DNA of 64,000 nt from Mallotus nudiflorus. Its lineage: Eukaryota; Streptophyta; Magnoliopsida; Malpighiales; Euphorbiaceae. The stretch spans positions 509,501 to 573,500 of the forward strand of contig CANTUR010000009.1 in the NCBI GenBank assembly GCA_947683625.1. Direction: 5' to 3'. Below are positions 21,994-33,750 of this stretch, piece after piece; positions within the stretch are counted from its first letter, which is position 1; every line of letters starts with the position of its first letter. A program made the position numbers and the translations under genes. The notes beneath the pieces are model-generated. The model did no database searches and was not told the origin of the DNA. It saw only the letters and a program-made list of their open reading frames with translations.

Positions 21994-22287
21994 GTTTATT
22001 TGACTATTTCAAAGAATGACATTTGAAGATGCTAGAAGCTGATGATAAATAAAGTATATTTCAAGATGCTAGAAGTCGAAGGCCTATACCATAAGCACAC
22101 AAAGTAGTAGAAAGAATTTTGATACATTTGGCATTGCTTGCATAAGTGTATATATATAGGAAAATTGATGTTGTTCCAAGTGTATTGCATCAAAAAATGA
22201 AGAACAATAAATTGTACTTAATTAAGTTTATAAATTTGATTTTATAACTTTTAAGTAAAAAAATTATGGTCAAGTTGATGACAATTA
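21994..22287 (-). promoter_or_regulatory. Upstream region of the UGT-like pseudogene with TATA box
   Basis: The minus strand reads CCTATATATATACAC at 22146-22160, about 155 bp before the ATG. It is followed by a C/T-rich leader, as expected of a plant promoter. Upstream sequence ends at 22287, where element T is inserted; the original flank resumes at 49604. Confidence 0.45.
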
Positions 22288-23326
22288 TGAGTGACCTATT
22301 TTTTGGTTTTTGGCTTCGAGGCAAATTGGTTCCATAAGGGACTTTTCATTTTGTTTCTAAAGGATATGGCAACTTTATCAAATAAGGAAAAATGATTGGT
22401 CTCATAAGGAATGGGATGCTTTTTTTATTTTATGGAGTCACCACCTGATTTTTAGAAAATCGGGAAAAGGGACAACATTGGGTCACTCAGTAAGTATTGC
22501 CCCTAATAGAGATTTTCAAGTTCAGGGGATAACATCTACTTTTTTTTTACTATTTTTCATTCTACGATGTTTGATGTATATCTACTGCAACACCTTAGTT
22601 TTGATAATGACAGTTTCTATAGCATTCACACAATTCATCAAATAATGGAGGATAATAAAGCTAAAGATATTAATATTACATCACTTTCCTAATAAAATAC
22701 ATATAAAGGGAAAAGAGATTGCAGAAAAGTAAATTTAATTTAGATATGTTGAATCTATAAAGTAAATACGACCATTCACACAACTTACTCGATAACAGGA
22801 ACAATGGGATAAGCAATGGACACTTGATCACTTGAAAGAGTAAGCAAAATGTAGATGATCATACATGCTCATACTGATTATTTATGCTATATGATGATAA
22901 TATAGGGGATGCATGATGTCATCACTAGACCGAAAACATGATGACTCTATTTCGGGATATGAAATTTTCACATTATTGATATTTACGATGTGATTTCTTA
23001 TTTTGGAACTAGAGGATGCTAAATGATGATATGAAATGAGCATAATAAAGCATAGATTATTCATATAGCATGAAAAATTGCCAATCTCATCATATAAGCA
23101 CAACAATATTCCTAAATTTAGTGAGAATAAAATTAAAATGCAATGTGATAAAATAAACATGCCAAAATGATTGTATGGTCCTTATATTCAACTAAGCTTA
23201 TGTGGGTTTTCAAAGCTTTAGCTTCAAGGGATTATCAAGCTTTCCTTGTTGAGAGATTTAAAATGACATTAGAATGGTGCTACTTTGTATACCTCTTAAG
23301 TATGCTTTGACAAAGATGAGGCTTGG
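22288..23326 (-). repeat. T 3' LTR, distal part (left of E)
   Basis: Matches 47729-48777. It starts TGAGTGACC on the plus strand (TGACTGACC in the other LTR). It ends in GCTTGG, the last five bases CTTGG being the TSD of E. Homology continues at 36081. Confidence 0.9.
23322..23326. repeat. Target-site duplication of E (left copy)
   Basis: CTTGG, identical to 36076-36080. In the uninterrupted T LTR the same place reads GGCTCGGTTTGG (about 48768-48780). Confidence 0.92.
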
Positions 23327-25018
23327 TGTAGATGGTCAGGTTTAGCACGCGTCCAAGATCTTGGTAACCACGATATTATTTGACCTTAAGGATCTAGAGT
23401 ACACACTAGCTGCTATCATAAGTACATCGCCTGGAGATGAGGAGTCACCACCCAAGGTAAAAACTGGGACAAATCAGAAGTGGTAGTACTCGATTCTCTA
23501 AAAGAAAGCCAACATTATAACCAGGAGATTCTGGATATGGAATACTAACTTCTTTCAGTCTCATGTTCATTTAGAATTACTTTATGAATTACTATCTTAC
23601 CCTCTATTTACATGCAATCTCATATAAACCCTTAATTAAATAATTAACTCCAAGCAAACTAGTCATGAAAAATATTTGTAAACAATGCATTCATTTAATT
23701 TCACAATCCTTAAGTTAGTATAATCTACATTGATTTTAATTAAATGGGCTAAATCTACATGTTTTAATTTACAAATGATCCTAAAGACTAATTGGGCTTA
23801 ATTCCTATTTAATTTTAATTAAGCGAAGCTAAGTCTATTTATTTTCATTCTAATAATGGGCCTAAATCTACAAATTATGAAGTATTTAAATTAGTGGGCC
23901 TAGTTCTACATGTTTTAATTTTAATGTGATCTTAAATCTACAAGTTATGAAAAAGGCTTCAATTTAATGGGGCTAAGTCTATTAAATTAATTAAATTAAA
24001 CTAAAATGGGTCTATATCTAATTTACTAAATGAGACTAAGTTATCTCTAACCTAAAATTTAATTAATTATGGGCCTAAAATCAATTGTAATTAATTAAAA
24101 CTAATCCTAATTAAATTAGTAAACCTATTTAAAGAAAAGGTGAATCTAATTATTAAACCTAAAAAAACAATTTAAATGGGTTAAAGCCTAATATGGGCTT
24201 GGGGCCTAAAACACATAAAAGAGAAATAAAACAAGCCTAAAAACAATAAAAAAAATATCAAATAACCAATTATATTTATTTCTTCTAAGAAACCTAATTT
24301 AGTTAAAGTGACCTTAAACAACAAATCATAAAATAATTAACAAACAACCCTAATTCTATCCACTTAACATAGATCTTCAATGCTTGATTTTTTCCCCTAA
24401 ACTCTACTACTTCTTAAAAGAACAATACATCTAAAGAAAATCTTTATTTGCAAAAAACTATAAAAAAAACCAAAAAAGAAGAAGTAGAAAAGTCCCCCCA
24501 CCCCTGCAGAAGAGTTGAGTTGGGTTTATATAGAAAACCCTCGCTCCACTCACGTATCCTATTGTGACTTCTCTATTCATAGTGATAAAGTTTTGGTTTA
24601 ATAAGGACTTTTAATTTCTTGAAAAATTCAGATAAATCTTGGAAAAAGGATTTATCACATTATTTTGATCAATTAAAATTCAAAAAATTAAAATTTATAT
24701 TTACTGGAAAATCAAAAACATAAATGAAACATGTTTAATTCTGATTGGGATTATATAATTCTTATCGGTTTTATGTAATTTCGATCTTTTTTTTAATTTT
24801 TAATTACAGAAAGACCCCTAAAAGAAATAATTTTTTTAATTTGATCCTTAAAGAAAATATTACAATTAAGTCCTTAAAAACATATTAAGTTCTTTTGAAA
24901 ATGCATTTAGGCTTTTGAGGTTTCAAACTTCAAGTGTTGAAGATTTATTTATAATATTTTCATCATTGGAGTCCTCTATCGCATCCGTATTCCATCATCT
25001 CAAAATTAGGTGCTTACA
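23327..25018 (-). repeat. E 3' LTR with internal deletion
   Basis: 1,692 bp, TGTAGATGG to TGCTTACA on the plus strand. Compared with the other LTR it lacks about 560 bp: the sequence jumps at about 24366 from CCACTTAA to CATAGATCTTC, while the other copy has the corresponding bases at about 34780 and 35335. A TATA-like TTTATATAG lies at 24525-24533. Confidence 0.9.
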
Positions 25019-25040
25019 GTTGCCCCCCCCCCCCTCTTTG
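25019..25040 (-). other. E polypurine tract
   Basis: The minus strand reads ACAAAGAGGGGGGGGGGGGC followed by AAC, then the LTR start TGTAAGCACC. The run of about 12 G is unusually pure. Confidence 0.85.
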
Positions 25041-25289
25041 TCGTTGTTTGCTTGACAAATTACAACAAAGCAAATAAGCACACAATTTTTTAAGAATACA
25101 AAGTTTAGATACTTACTTATGCTCTTTGAGGCTTTTTATCTATAAGTGATCATCAATTCACGATGAATACTTATGTTGTTATGCCACACCAGGTAGAATG
25201 ATAAATCATTTAGCAATGTTTTACTATAATCCCCATGAGGCATCTAGTGAAAAATGATTTGAGAACCTATGAAACATCTAGCGACGAGA
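25041..25289. other. E 3' region between PPT and tandem repeats
   Basis: No gene seen. Diverged single copies of the downstream repeat appear from about 25225 (CATCTAGTGAAAAATG, CATCTAGCGACGAG). Confidence 0.5.
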
Positions 25290-25855
25290 TTTAAAAATAC
25301 ACTGTACACTGGGTGTACAGTATTGATCTGAGAATACACTATACTCGGACATATAATGTTGATTAAAAAGATACATTATACTTAGATGTATAATGTCAAT
25401 ATGAGAATACATTATACTCAGACGTATAATGTCGATATGAGAATACACTATACTCGGACATCTAGTGTTGATTGAAAAGATACATTATACTCAAATGTAT
25501 AATGTTGACTATACTTGGACATATAATATTAATTGACAAGATACATTATACTTAAATATATAATGTTGACTATACTCAGACGTATAGTATTGAAAAGATA
25601 CAGTATACTCGAATGTATAATGTTGACTATACTCGGTTATAGTATTAAAAAGATACATTAAACTTGGACGTATAATATTGACTATACTTGGATGTATAGT
25701 ATTGAAAAGATACACTATACTTGGACGTATAATGTTGATTAGACTCAGACATATAGTCTAGAAAATAAACATTATACTCGGGCATATCATGTTGACTATA
25801 CTCGAACGTATAGTATTAAAAAAATACATTATACTTAGATGTATAATATTGACCA
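25290..25855. repeat. E tandem repeat block 1, 31-40 bp units
   Basis: About 15 degenerate units of the form GATACATTATACTTAGATGTATAATGTTGA, alternating GAGAATACACTATACTCGGA and GATACATTATACT variants. Each unit is itself partly palindromic (TATAC...GTATA). ORFs here have repetitive products and are not genes. Confidence 0.88.
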
Positions 25856-26230
25856 TGATTTTCACTATATTCCTTATGGGATGTCTAGTGGTTGTGATTT
25901 TCACTATATTCCGTATGAGAGGTTTAGCGATTGTGATTTTCACTATATTCCCTATGAGACATCTAGTGATCGTGATTTTCACAATATTCCTTGTAGGACA
26001 TCTGGTGAAGTGATTTTCACTATATTCCCTATGGAACGTCTAGTGGTCATGACTTTCACTATATTCCTTGTGGGATGTCTAGTAATCATGATTTTTACTA
26101 TATTCCTTATGGGATATCTAGTGATTGTGATGTTCACTATATTCCCTGTGGGACGTCTAGTGATGTGATTTTCAATATATTCCCTATGGGACGTCTAATG
26201 ATGTGATTTTCACTATATTCCATATGGGAC
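25856..26230. repeat. E tandem repeat block 2, 39-bp units
   Basis: About ten units of GATTTTCACTATATTCC plus TTATGGGATGTCTAGTGGTTGT, period 38-40 bp. All reading frames look like repetitive proteins, which explains the long open frames at 25789-26168. Confidence 0.92.
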
Positions 26231-26800
26231 ATTTAGTGAAAATATGCTATAACTACTGTGTAGTGTCTAGTGAATTGTATTATAGTTCCTGTGGAACATC
26301 TAGTAACTTGACTAAAAGTTCCATTGTATTTCCTGTGGAATGTTTAACAAAGATATGCTATAACTATTGTGTAGTGTATAAATGAAGACAAATATATTAT
26401 AAGTCTTATGGAGCGTTTAACAAATTATGATAATGGTGCTATAGGTCATGTGGAGCATCTAGCAAAAATATTTGAAATGTGTTATAATTCACGTGGAATG
26501 TATAGTAAAAATATTCGAACTATGCTATAACTACCATATAGTGTCTAGCAAATTATATCAAAAGTGTACTACAACTATTGTGTAATGTCTAGCTCATCAT
26601 GATTTGATATTGTGCTATAACTACTATGTAGTGTCTAGTAGTTATAATTGTTTAGAATTTGTGTTATAACTACTGTGTAGCATATAACAAAGTGAATTTG
26701 AAAGCTATGTTATAGCTACTACATAGCATATAATAAGGTGAATTTGAAAATTGTGTTATAGCTACTATGTAGTATATAACTGAGATGAAGTGTAGTGTAT
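26231..26800. repeat. E tandem repeat block 3, variable units
   Basis: Diverged units with the core GCTATAACTACTGTGTAGTG and TCTAGTGAA or TATAACAAAG, spaced 28-60 bp. Probably older derivatives of block 2, sharing CTATA and TCTAGTG. Confidence 0.8.
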
Positions 26801-27368
26801 GCAAAATGCAGACATCACACTGGAACTTAATGTAGACTAGGATTTCTAGATTTTTATGTCAATTAGTTGTGCTAATTGATTGGATTTTATGTTGATTTCC
26901 TTTAAAATTTTGTTGGTTGACTCTTATCAATTGCCTTTATTGCTTATTGACCTTGATTAACTTGTTGGCGCTAGTACTGATTCCACATGTTGGGTTTATC
27001 TTCTTTTGGACTTGTTCCTAAACACTTGTTGAAGTTAGTTTAAACATGATAATTGTACAAAAAAGTAAGTTATATTTTTCAAAATATATGAGAAAATTCA
27101 TCACTTTATCATGAGATAATGTGCACTCAATGAATCTCACTAATTTTGATTTTCATGACTATCATTTATATACAATTCGTAAGAGTCAGAGGTATCATTA
27201 ACTATGTTATGCTGAGAGCATATTATTTACCAAGTGAAGAGCTTACTTCGACACCTAATTTCAGAGAGAAATTGCTAAATAAAACTCATGGAATTTGAGC
27301 ATAAACATATTGAATTATGAGTATTAAAATAGTCTTTGAGCTTTTTTTTTATTTTCTTCCTTATATGA
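26801..27368. other. E interior, no gene seen
   Basis: AT-rich sequence with stops in every frame. No retroelement protein motif recognised on either strand. Confidence 0.5.
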
Positions 27369-27490
27369 GTATTGCCCTACCTTTCTAATATTACTCAGTG
27401 TGGATACCATTGGAAAGGTCCTTGGGATACTCCTACTCTTACAGACCATTAGAGTAAATAAAGCACTTTTTTTAGCATGGTCCTCTTTTA

Positions 27491-27495
27491 GTATT
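27491..27495. repeat. Target-site duplication of solo LTR (left copy)
   Basis: GTATT, identical to 29485-29489. Confidence 0.9.
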
Positions 27496-29484
27496 TGTAA
27501 GCACCCAATTTCGGGATGCAATTATGCACAATTGCGACGTAAGCCCCTATAATGAAATTTATTCAAAAATTAAACCTGGTTGTCGATTTTCTGGACTTTA
27601 GGGACTAAATTGCAATATTTTTTAGGATTTGATTACAAGGAAGCCAATTTTTTAGGGGTCTTTTAGTAATTAAAAGTTAAAAAAAGATCGGAATTATACA
27701 ATACTGATGCATAAAAGTCTCATTTTTTCATTTTTCACGTATTTTTTCCTATTTTTTTCGATTTTTTCAGTGCTTTGATTGGTTGAAAATTCAATTTTGT
27801 CATTATTAGTATATGTTAAGTTTTTTTTACACGTTAAAAACGCATAAGATTTTGAAATAAAACACAAACGCTATCAAATGTATTATGTTCCTCCAAAGGA
27901 GGAAGTCAGTATGCGTAGACTCTACTTTAAAAAGCAAAGAGTCTGCATGCGTGCGGGAAGGCTGGAGACTCACACACACAGACGTAAAGAACACCTCGCA
28001 CACACCCTTGTCTTCTAAAACCTAATTTTGGATATTGTTAGTGTCTTTGAACACAATCAAATCCCAGTCCAGAATCAAATCAATACTGAGTCAGTTTTAA
28101 TGGTGATAATCCAATCTGAGGGACTAAAAAGGGCATTTGCACAACATCTAAAATCATCAGTGTTCCTTTCCATTCCATTCTTTTCTATTTTTCTTCTTTT
28201 CTTGATTTTTATTTTGTTATTGTTTTGATTATTCAATTTCACTACTAATCTGATTATTTATTTGTTTTTGTTTTTTTTTTCGCATGTTAATTAAAGAGGA
28301 TACTGTCTGTGTTTAAATGAACAAAAGGTCCATGGAATGCTATGGAAGAACCTGTGTTGTTTTTTAATAAAACTTAGGATTTTTATCTTTATTTTGCATT
28401 TTGGTATCATGTGTAGTTCTTTTAATTCATGGGTGCATAATTGTTTAATTTTAATTTTTGTACGTAGCTTGTAATAGCCCCAGTAATGGGAATAATGAAA
28501 GATTTAATTTCTGCATTTAAAATCAATTAGTAATTAGGTTCAATCTAGTAAAACCCAAATTAAAATAAATGGTGGCAGTAGTTTAATTTAGGGTTTGCAT
28601 GTAATTGATTTAGGGTTTTTAGAAAATCACTATAATGTATGTTTGATCCTTTTTTATGTTTTATTTATTTTGGGTTGTGTTTTTTGAGTTTTTATATTAT
28701 TTCGAGCCCAAGCCCACGCTTAGGTCTAACTCATTTTAAATAGGCTTAAAAAATGGTTTAGGACTTTAAATAATTAAAATCAATTTAGACCCATTAGGTA
28801 AATTAGATTTTAGTCCCACTTAGTTAATTAAAACTTGTTTAGACTGAGCTCAGCCCACTTAATTTCATTTCTTTTAAAATAAATAGACTTAGGCCCATAT
28901 TTCACTTAAAATAAAACCAAGTTAGACCCATTAATTTAACTTTCCTTTAAAATTGAATAGTCTTAAGCCCATTTTTACACAACATAAAATAAATAGATCT
29001 AGGCTCACTAATTAATAAAAAAATGTAGGCCCATCTTTAGTCCCTTTCTCACTTGTAAATAAAATATAAATCTAGCTAACTTTTTAATAAAATTAATATA
29101 GTTTACACTTAGGGACAACGCGATCATGAGTGCATCTTTTATGTGTAATTTTATTGATTAGATGCCTATGGTTAGATGGATGTTAAATATGGTTTAAATA
29201 AAACTGCATGTAATTAGAGAATGAAATAATCATTTATAAAATTATTCTAAATGAACATGAGACTAAGAGAAGTTAGTATTCCATTCTCTGAATCTCTTAG
29301 TTATGGTGCTAACTTTCTTTTAGAGAATCAAGTACCACTAATCAAATTGTCCTAGTTATTACCTTGGGTGGTGACTCCTCTTCTCCACACTATGACTTTG
29401 TGACATAGTAGTGTGTTCCTTAAAGCCCTGAGCCTAAACAGTGTCATGGTTGCTAAAATATTGGACGCGTGCCCGCTGTCTATA
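27496..29484 (+). mobile_element. Solo LTR, E-related family, plus orientation
   Basis: 1,989 bp starting TGTAAGCACCCAATTTCGGG, which matches the inner start of the E LTR read on its own strand (TGTAAGTATCCAATTTTAGG). It ends GGACGCGTGCCCGCTGTCTATA, matching the E LTR end near GGACGCGTGC (RC of 23348-23357). The TSD is perfect. The first third has diverged from E; the last third, with alternating GGCCCA-type and TTTAATTA segments and the GGTGGTGACTCCTC motif, is close to it. No internal domains: typical product of LTR-LTR recombination. Confidence 0.9.
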
Positions 29485-29730
29485 GTATTCCTCTGCCTTT
29501 CTCATATTACTCAACATGGATATCGCCAAAGGTTCATATTAATACTCTTACTCATTTCTGGGCATTGGAGTAGATTATACTTAATCTTATTTTGATTCTA
29601 CTCTTAGTATTCCCCCGCCTTTCTTGTATTACTTAGCATGGATACCGTCAAGAGATTTTGTACTCATACTCATTTTTTAGAATTTGAGTAGATTATATGC
29701 ACAATTATGGGCTTTATTCCTCTTCTTGAT

Positions 29731-31140
29731 ATCTCCTGCAAAAAATTTTAGGAGTTAGAGATCTTATTTCATGATCAAATAATTTTTTAGAGTGCATTCA
29801 TTTTAGGTTTTTAGTGCATCCTTCCCTTTTATAGGGCCAATGAATATATTGCTAACATGATGGTCCTTCTCATCACTATATTTTTTACCCTACACTAGTC
29901 TAACTATTATAGAGAGATATTACAGATGATGCTCCAGATGAGACTATAGAGATGGATGTTGAAGCTGAGGAGCTTGAGCATCCTATCCAGCCTCTTGAGG
30001 TTGCCAAGATAATGCTTTTGTAAGTATGACTATCAGTGATATTCCTTTACTGGATGGGCCCATAATTTATTAGGCTCTTAAGGTCTAAAGTCCCATTGAG
30101 TATCATGCTCACCTTGATAGTTTTACCCTTTTCCTTCAGGCATGAACATTTTAACTACCTTTCTACACTTTTACAATGCTAATTTTGAATGTTAGTAGTA
30201 AAGTATTCGCATAATCTTTTCTAGGATCAAAGACTTTATTATGTAAAGCAAGTATTTCATAATAAATGTATGCAAGTGTATGCATGTTATGCATGACATG
30301 CATGATCCTAATAGTTCTTTTGTTTAGAACAAAGCTATGTTGATAATCTTGGAGTGTAAGAATGAGGGCCACATCAACAGCCTGAAGGTTTAAGCATTGA
30401 ATGTTTCGTTATTGGTACTTTTGATGTTAGACCTTCTGATATAGTTTGTCGGATAGATAACCAAGCTATATTGTATTGATGAAGTATTGGTTATTACTTA
30501 TAATTAACTTCTTTATGCCTCTAGAACTCTTATACTGGCTCTGATACTTTAGTGCTCCATCTTACCTCTTTGAATGTGGACTTACTGTTTTGCAATTTGC
30601 TCCTAGAGCTACATTTTTCCCCCTAGTTTTATTCTGAACTCATTCATTCTATTCTAGTAGTCTTTTTTCTTCATGTGTGTAAAAGATTCAATTTGTTCAC
30701 TGTTGTTGTTGATCTTTTGACTTACTAGTTTTATTAGTTGCAATCTCATGCATTGAAGATGCAAAGGAGTGGGTGAACTAACTGAAGAGAGTTATTAATA
30801 ATGAAATCAACTGGACTTATATTTCGAAGAACTCTTGAGCAGAATATAAGGCTTGATGCTGATGCAATGATGGTTGATAGTTATAAGGCATGGGTTGTAA
30901 CATAAGCTATCGAGCCACCTGAATTGTTTAAGTTCAAGAGGACACTAGACTTATACACAAATTGAATTGAATTTATGTAAAACATATAGATTTGATCAAT
31001 ACCATAATGCACAGTACCATTACGATGACAATACACAAGTAAGCATGATCAGAATTCATATCATTGATCACTAAAACAAAACATGTTCTAAAGAAACTAA
31101 AATTTTATCCAAAGAAAATAACAAGAATTTTTTTCTATTC
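29731..31140. other. E interior between 122-bp repeats and gag, no gene seen
   Basis: About 1.4 kb. This is where pol would begin, reading leftwards from gag. No RT, RNase H or integrase motif is visible in any minus-strand frame. A short acidic stretch on the plus strand at 29925-30020 (METDVEAEEL-like) is not a supported gene. Confidence 0.55.
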
Positions 31141-32960
31141 TAAATGCTAAGGACGTTGAGTCTCAAGGTGGCTATCCTTTGGGTGGCCAACATAACAACT
31201 ATTCTTGCATCTTCTTCCTAATTATCTCCATGACTTCATCCTTTTGTACTTCAACTATGCATATTTATTTCTTGTCTAGTAGTTTCTCATCATCAAACTC
31301 ATCACCCCATCATGTAGGCACGATTGACTCTAAAGGTATGCCAAAAAAAGGCAGTTTAGTATAAAACACCTTATAGTGAAATTTGCCTGAGGGTTATCCT
31401 AACAAACCCTCAAATCTTTCTATATGTTTGGGGACATTAGGAGATTTCTCATTGGTTTTGAGGTTTATGTTCTCAAAGGAGCTTAGCACTTCTTCCTCAC
31501 TGACTCTTGAGTTAATCATCATGATAGTTAAGGGAGATACATTTTGATAGTTTAGGAAAGGATTATTACTTGTGTTAGGGTTTTTAAGGTCTATGATCTT
31601 TCCATAGTCTATAAGGTTTTGGATTTCATGTTTAAGGCAGGTACAAGTGTCTGTGGAATGATCAATAACTTGGTGGAATTGACAATAATTGTTTGGGTCA
31701 TATCCTAGGACATTTGGGTTTGGTGGTTTGGAAAAGGTTAAGGGTCTAAAGAGGCTTTTTGGATTAAACGGTCTAGGACTTTAGATAAGGGTTAGTTAAA
31801 ATTTTAGAATCTCTTAGGTATTTGAATAGCATGGACTCCCACAACCCGACTAGCATTTCCTTACTATGTGCCCCCAGTTGGGTAGTTTCTTGCTTTGGTG
31901 CTTTTAGCAATCTTCTTTTTCTCGCTTTCAATCTCCTCAACTTGCAACCCATCATCATAAAGGTCTACAAATGTCTTAGGGTTCATCATTTTCAAACTTT
32001 TAACCAAATTAGGTGACACATTTTGAATAATTATCCTAACCTGATCCTTTAGCTAGCTTGTTTTTCATTAATCCTATCTTATTCATGAATCTAGTTAGAA
32101 AATCTAAAAATGATTCATTAGGCTTATGCTTGGTCAATTCTAAATCCTTAATAGACATTTCAATCTTGGTATTGTGGTTATATTATTTTAGAAAAGTAGT
32201 ACACAATTCTCTTTAGTCCGCTCAGATAGACTTCCCCAATCCATGATAGCAATTAATAGCCATACCCTCTAAGGATTGTACAAAAAACTTGGTAACTATA
32301 AACAAAAGAGCTTTAGTGTTGCTTATAGTAGTTGTATATTAACTAAGGTGAATCCTTGGGTCTCCAATACCATCAAAATTTTATAGCAGTGGCATCTTGA
32401 ACTTATTAAGCAGCTTATCTTCCACAAAATGCATCATATCATCAAAGTCAAATGAATATCTGATGCCCTGTCCTCTCATCAATTATTCCATTTTGGACAT
32501 CTTCTGAGTCAATGCTTTCATTTTCTTGGATTCCAGCTCTTGAACTTGCTCAAATGATTCCCTTTTTGCCTTTTCAACCATGTAATTCTTAGCACCCTCC
32601 AATTTCATTTCCATAGCAATTATATTCCTAGCAGCATTAGCATTGTCATTGTTAGCAGGTGGATTAGTCACAACTGAAGGTGAAGTAGTAGGTGGTGGCA
32701 TTAATCCAACCAATGCTTGTCTTAGTTCATCTTGCATCATTGCTCTTATGTCATTCATTGATGCTCATTTTACATCCTCTAAGGTCTAGTTTCCTCCCTC
32801 TTATTTTTCCATTTCTTTTGCTTGTTTAACTGGAGCTTGTGCAGCTTCTAAGTAGAATGGATTAAAATGACTCCTTTCCCATCTACTAAGGATCTCTTTT
32901 GAAATTGTCTATGGACTTGAATCCATTCTCACTAGTTTTCCACAACTATGTTTTCAAACA
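31141..32960 (-). pseudogene. E gag
   Basis: Degenerate Tat-lineage gag. N-terminal part around 32960-32760 (SKEILSRWERSHFNP) with stops. An open segment 32758-32483 (MNDIRAMMQDELRQAL, then coiled-coil-like KAKRESFEQVQELESKK). The capsid core NFDGIGDPRIHL near 32390, KELCTTFLK and KPNESFLDFLTRF near 32110. A zinc-knuckle-like YCQFHQVIDHSTDTC followed by LKHEIQNLIDYG lies near 31690-31600, the pattern seen in Tat/Ogre gags. At least ten stops or shifts are present. It is the only retroelement protein detectable in E. Confidence 0.82.
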
Positions 32961-33731
32961 TAGGAAGACCTAGATAAATCTATGATGGTTGAAAAATGAC
33001 ATGTCAGTATGATGCATGAAATGCATGTGTGCATGTATGCATGATGTATGTGCTATGCAATAAGTAATAATAAAGTGTACAATATCCTTATAACCTTATT
33101 CCTACCACACACGTATTCAATGGTGAGTCTCTTTTCCTAGGATTTTTGGTCTTTGCCTTAATATCAATAGGGGATATCAAGAACTGATGGGCATGTGAAA
33201 TCTCTCAAAGCAGTAAAGCATAAAAATAGTATTTATAGGTATAAAGCATATCACAATCTTTATTAGTTCTAATGGCCTTTTAAAGTATGGGCTTGGGCTT
33301 TTATAGATAAAAATACCTTATGACAACCAACATAAGCAATTTGGGTAATCCTAAGGGAAGTTACTAAGACACTACATGAGCTGAGCCTGGTGAAAAAGGT
33401 CAAGGATCCCTTAGCAAGATGCCCTCCTTTAATACTTGAGTTATAAGCAAAGGTCAGAGGGGCCCGACATCCTTCGTAAACTTTAGAGAAGATTACCCCC
33501 CCATTAGGACTTGGGTTATAAACTCTAGTCAGATTAGCCTGGTAATCTCTCTTGAATAGAGTTAAGGCTAAGAGTGATGGTTAGCCAATTTATAATCCCA
33601 TAGAGCTAGTGGAATCATGGAACCATAAACCAACTCTATCGGTTAATAGCGACATGCCAAAATGAATGCAAGATTAAAATAATAAGTAATAAAATAATTC
33701 TAAAGAACATAAGTACAATTAGTATCTCTTA
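32961..33731 (-). other. E 5' leader
   Basis: About 770 bp without a gene. It contains a run of ATGCATG-type repeats at 33005-33060 and a poly-C tract of seven near 33494. Parts resemble the T leader, for example the TTAGGACTTGGGTTATAAACTC segment near 33500 and the related text near 47450. Confidence 0.55.
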
Positions 33732-33749
33732 TCCCCAATGGAGTGGCCA
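33732..33749 (-). other. E primer-binding site, tRNA-Arg type
   Basis: The minus strand reads TGGCCACTCCATTGGGGA, two changes from TGGCGACTCCACTGGGGA, the PBS typical of Tat/Ogre elements. It is one base from the LTR. Confidence 0.85.
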
Positions 33750-33750
33750 T

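Larger units (their letters stand above)
27369..29730. repeat. 122-bp direct repeat, three copies, interrupted by a solo LTR
   Basis: Copies begin GTATTGCCCTACCTTTC (27369), GTATTCCTCTGCCTTTC (29485, first 5 bp also at 27491) and GTATTCCCCCGCCTTTC (29607). All share ATTACT-A-CATGGATA about 25 bp in. The first two intervals are both exactly 122 bp once the solo LTR is removed. Confidence 0.85.

Noticed and set aside
22281..22287. ACAAT present beside both ends of T as a possible TSD
   Set aside because: The right copy (49601-49605) overlaps the last three bases of the LTR, so it would require LTR ends different from the TG...CA and PPT/PBS-defined borders.
25789..26385. Overlapping open frames with repetitive IFTIF-type proteins
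   Set aside because: They are read-throughs of the 39-bp repeat (a multiple of three, hence open in several frames), with no conserved protein family.
25290..26800. Regular short repeats that might suggest a CRISPR array
   Set aside because: Units are degenerate, contiguous without unique spacers, and lie inside a plant LTR retrotransposon. They are 3' UTR tandem repeats.
30163..30372. 69-codon minus-strand frame inside E as possible pol remnant
   Set aside because: No RT, RNase H or integrase motif in it or its neighbours.
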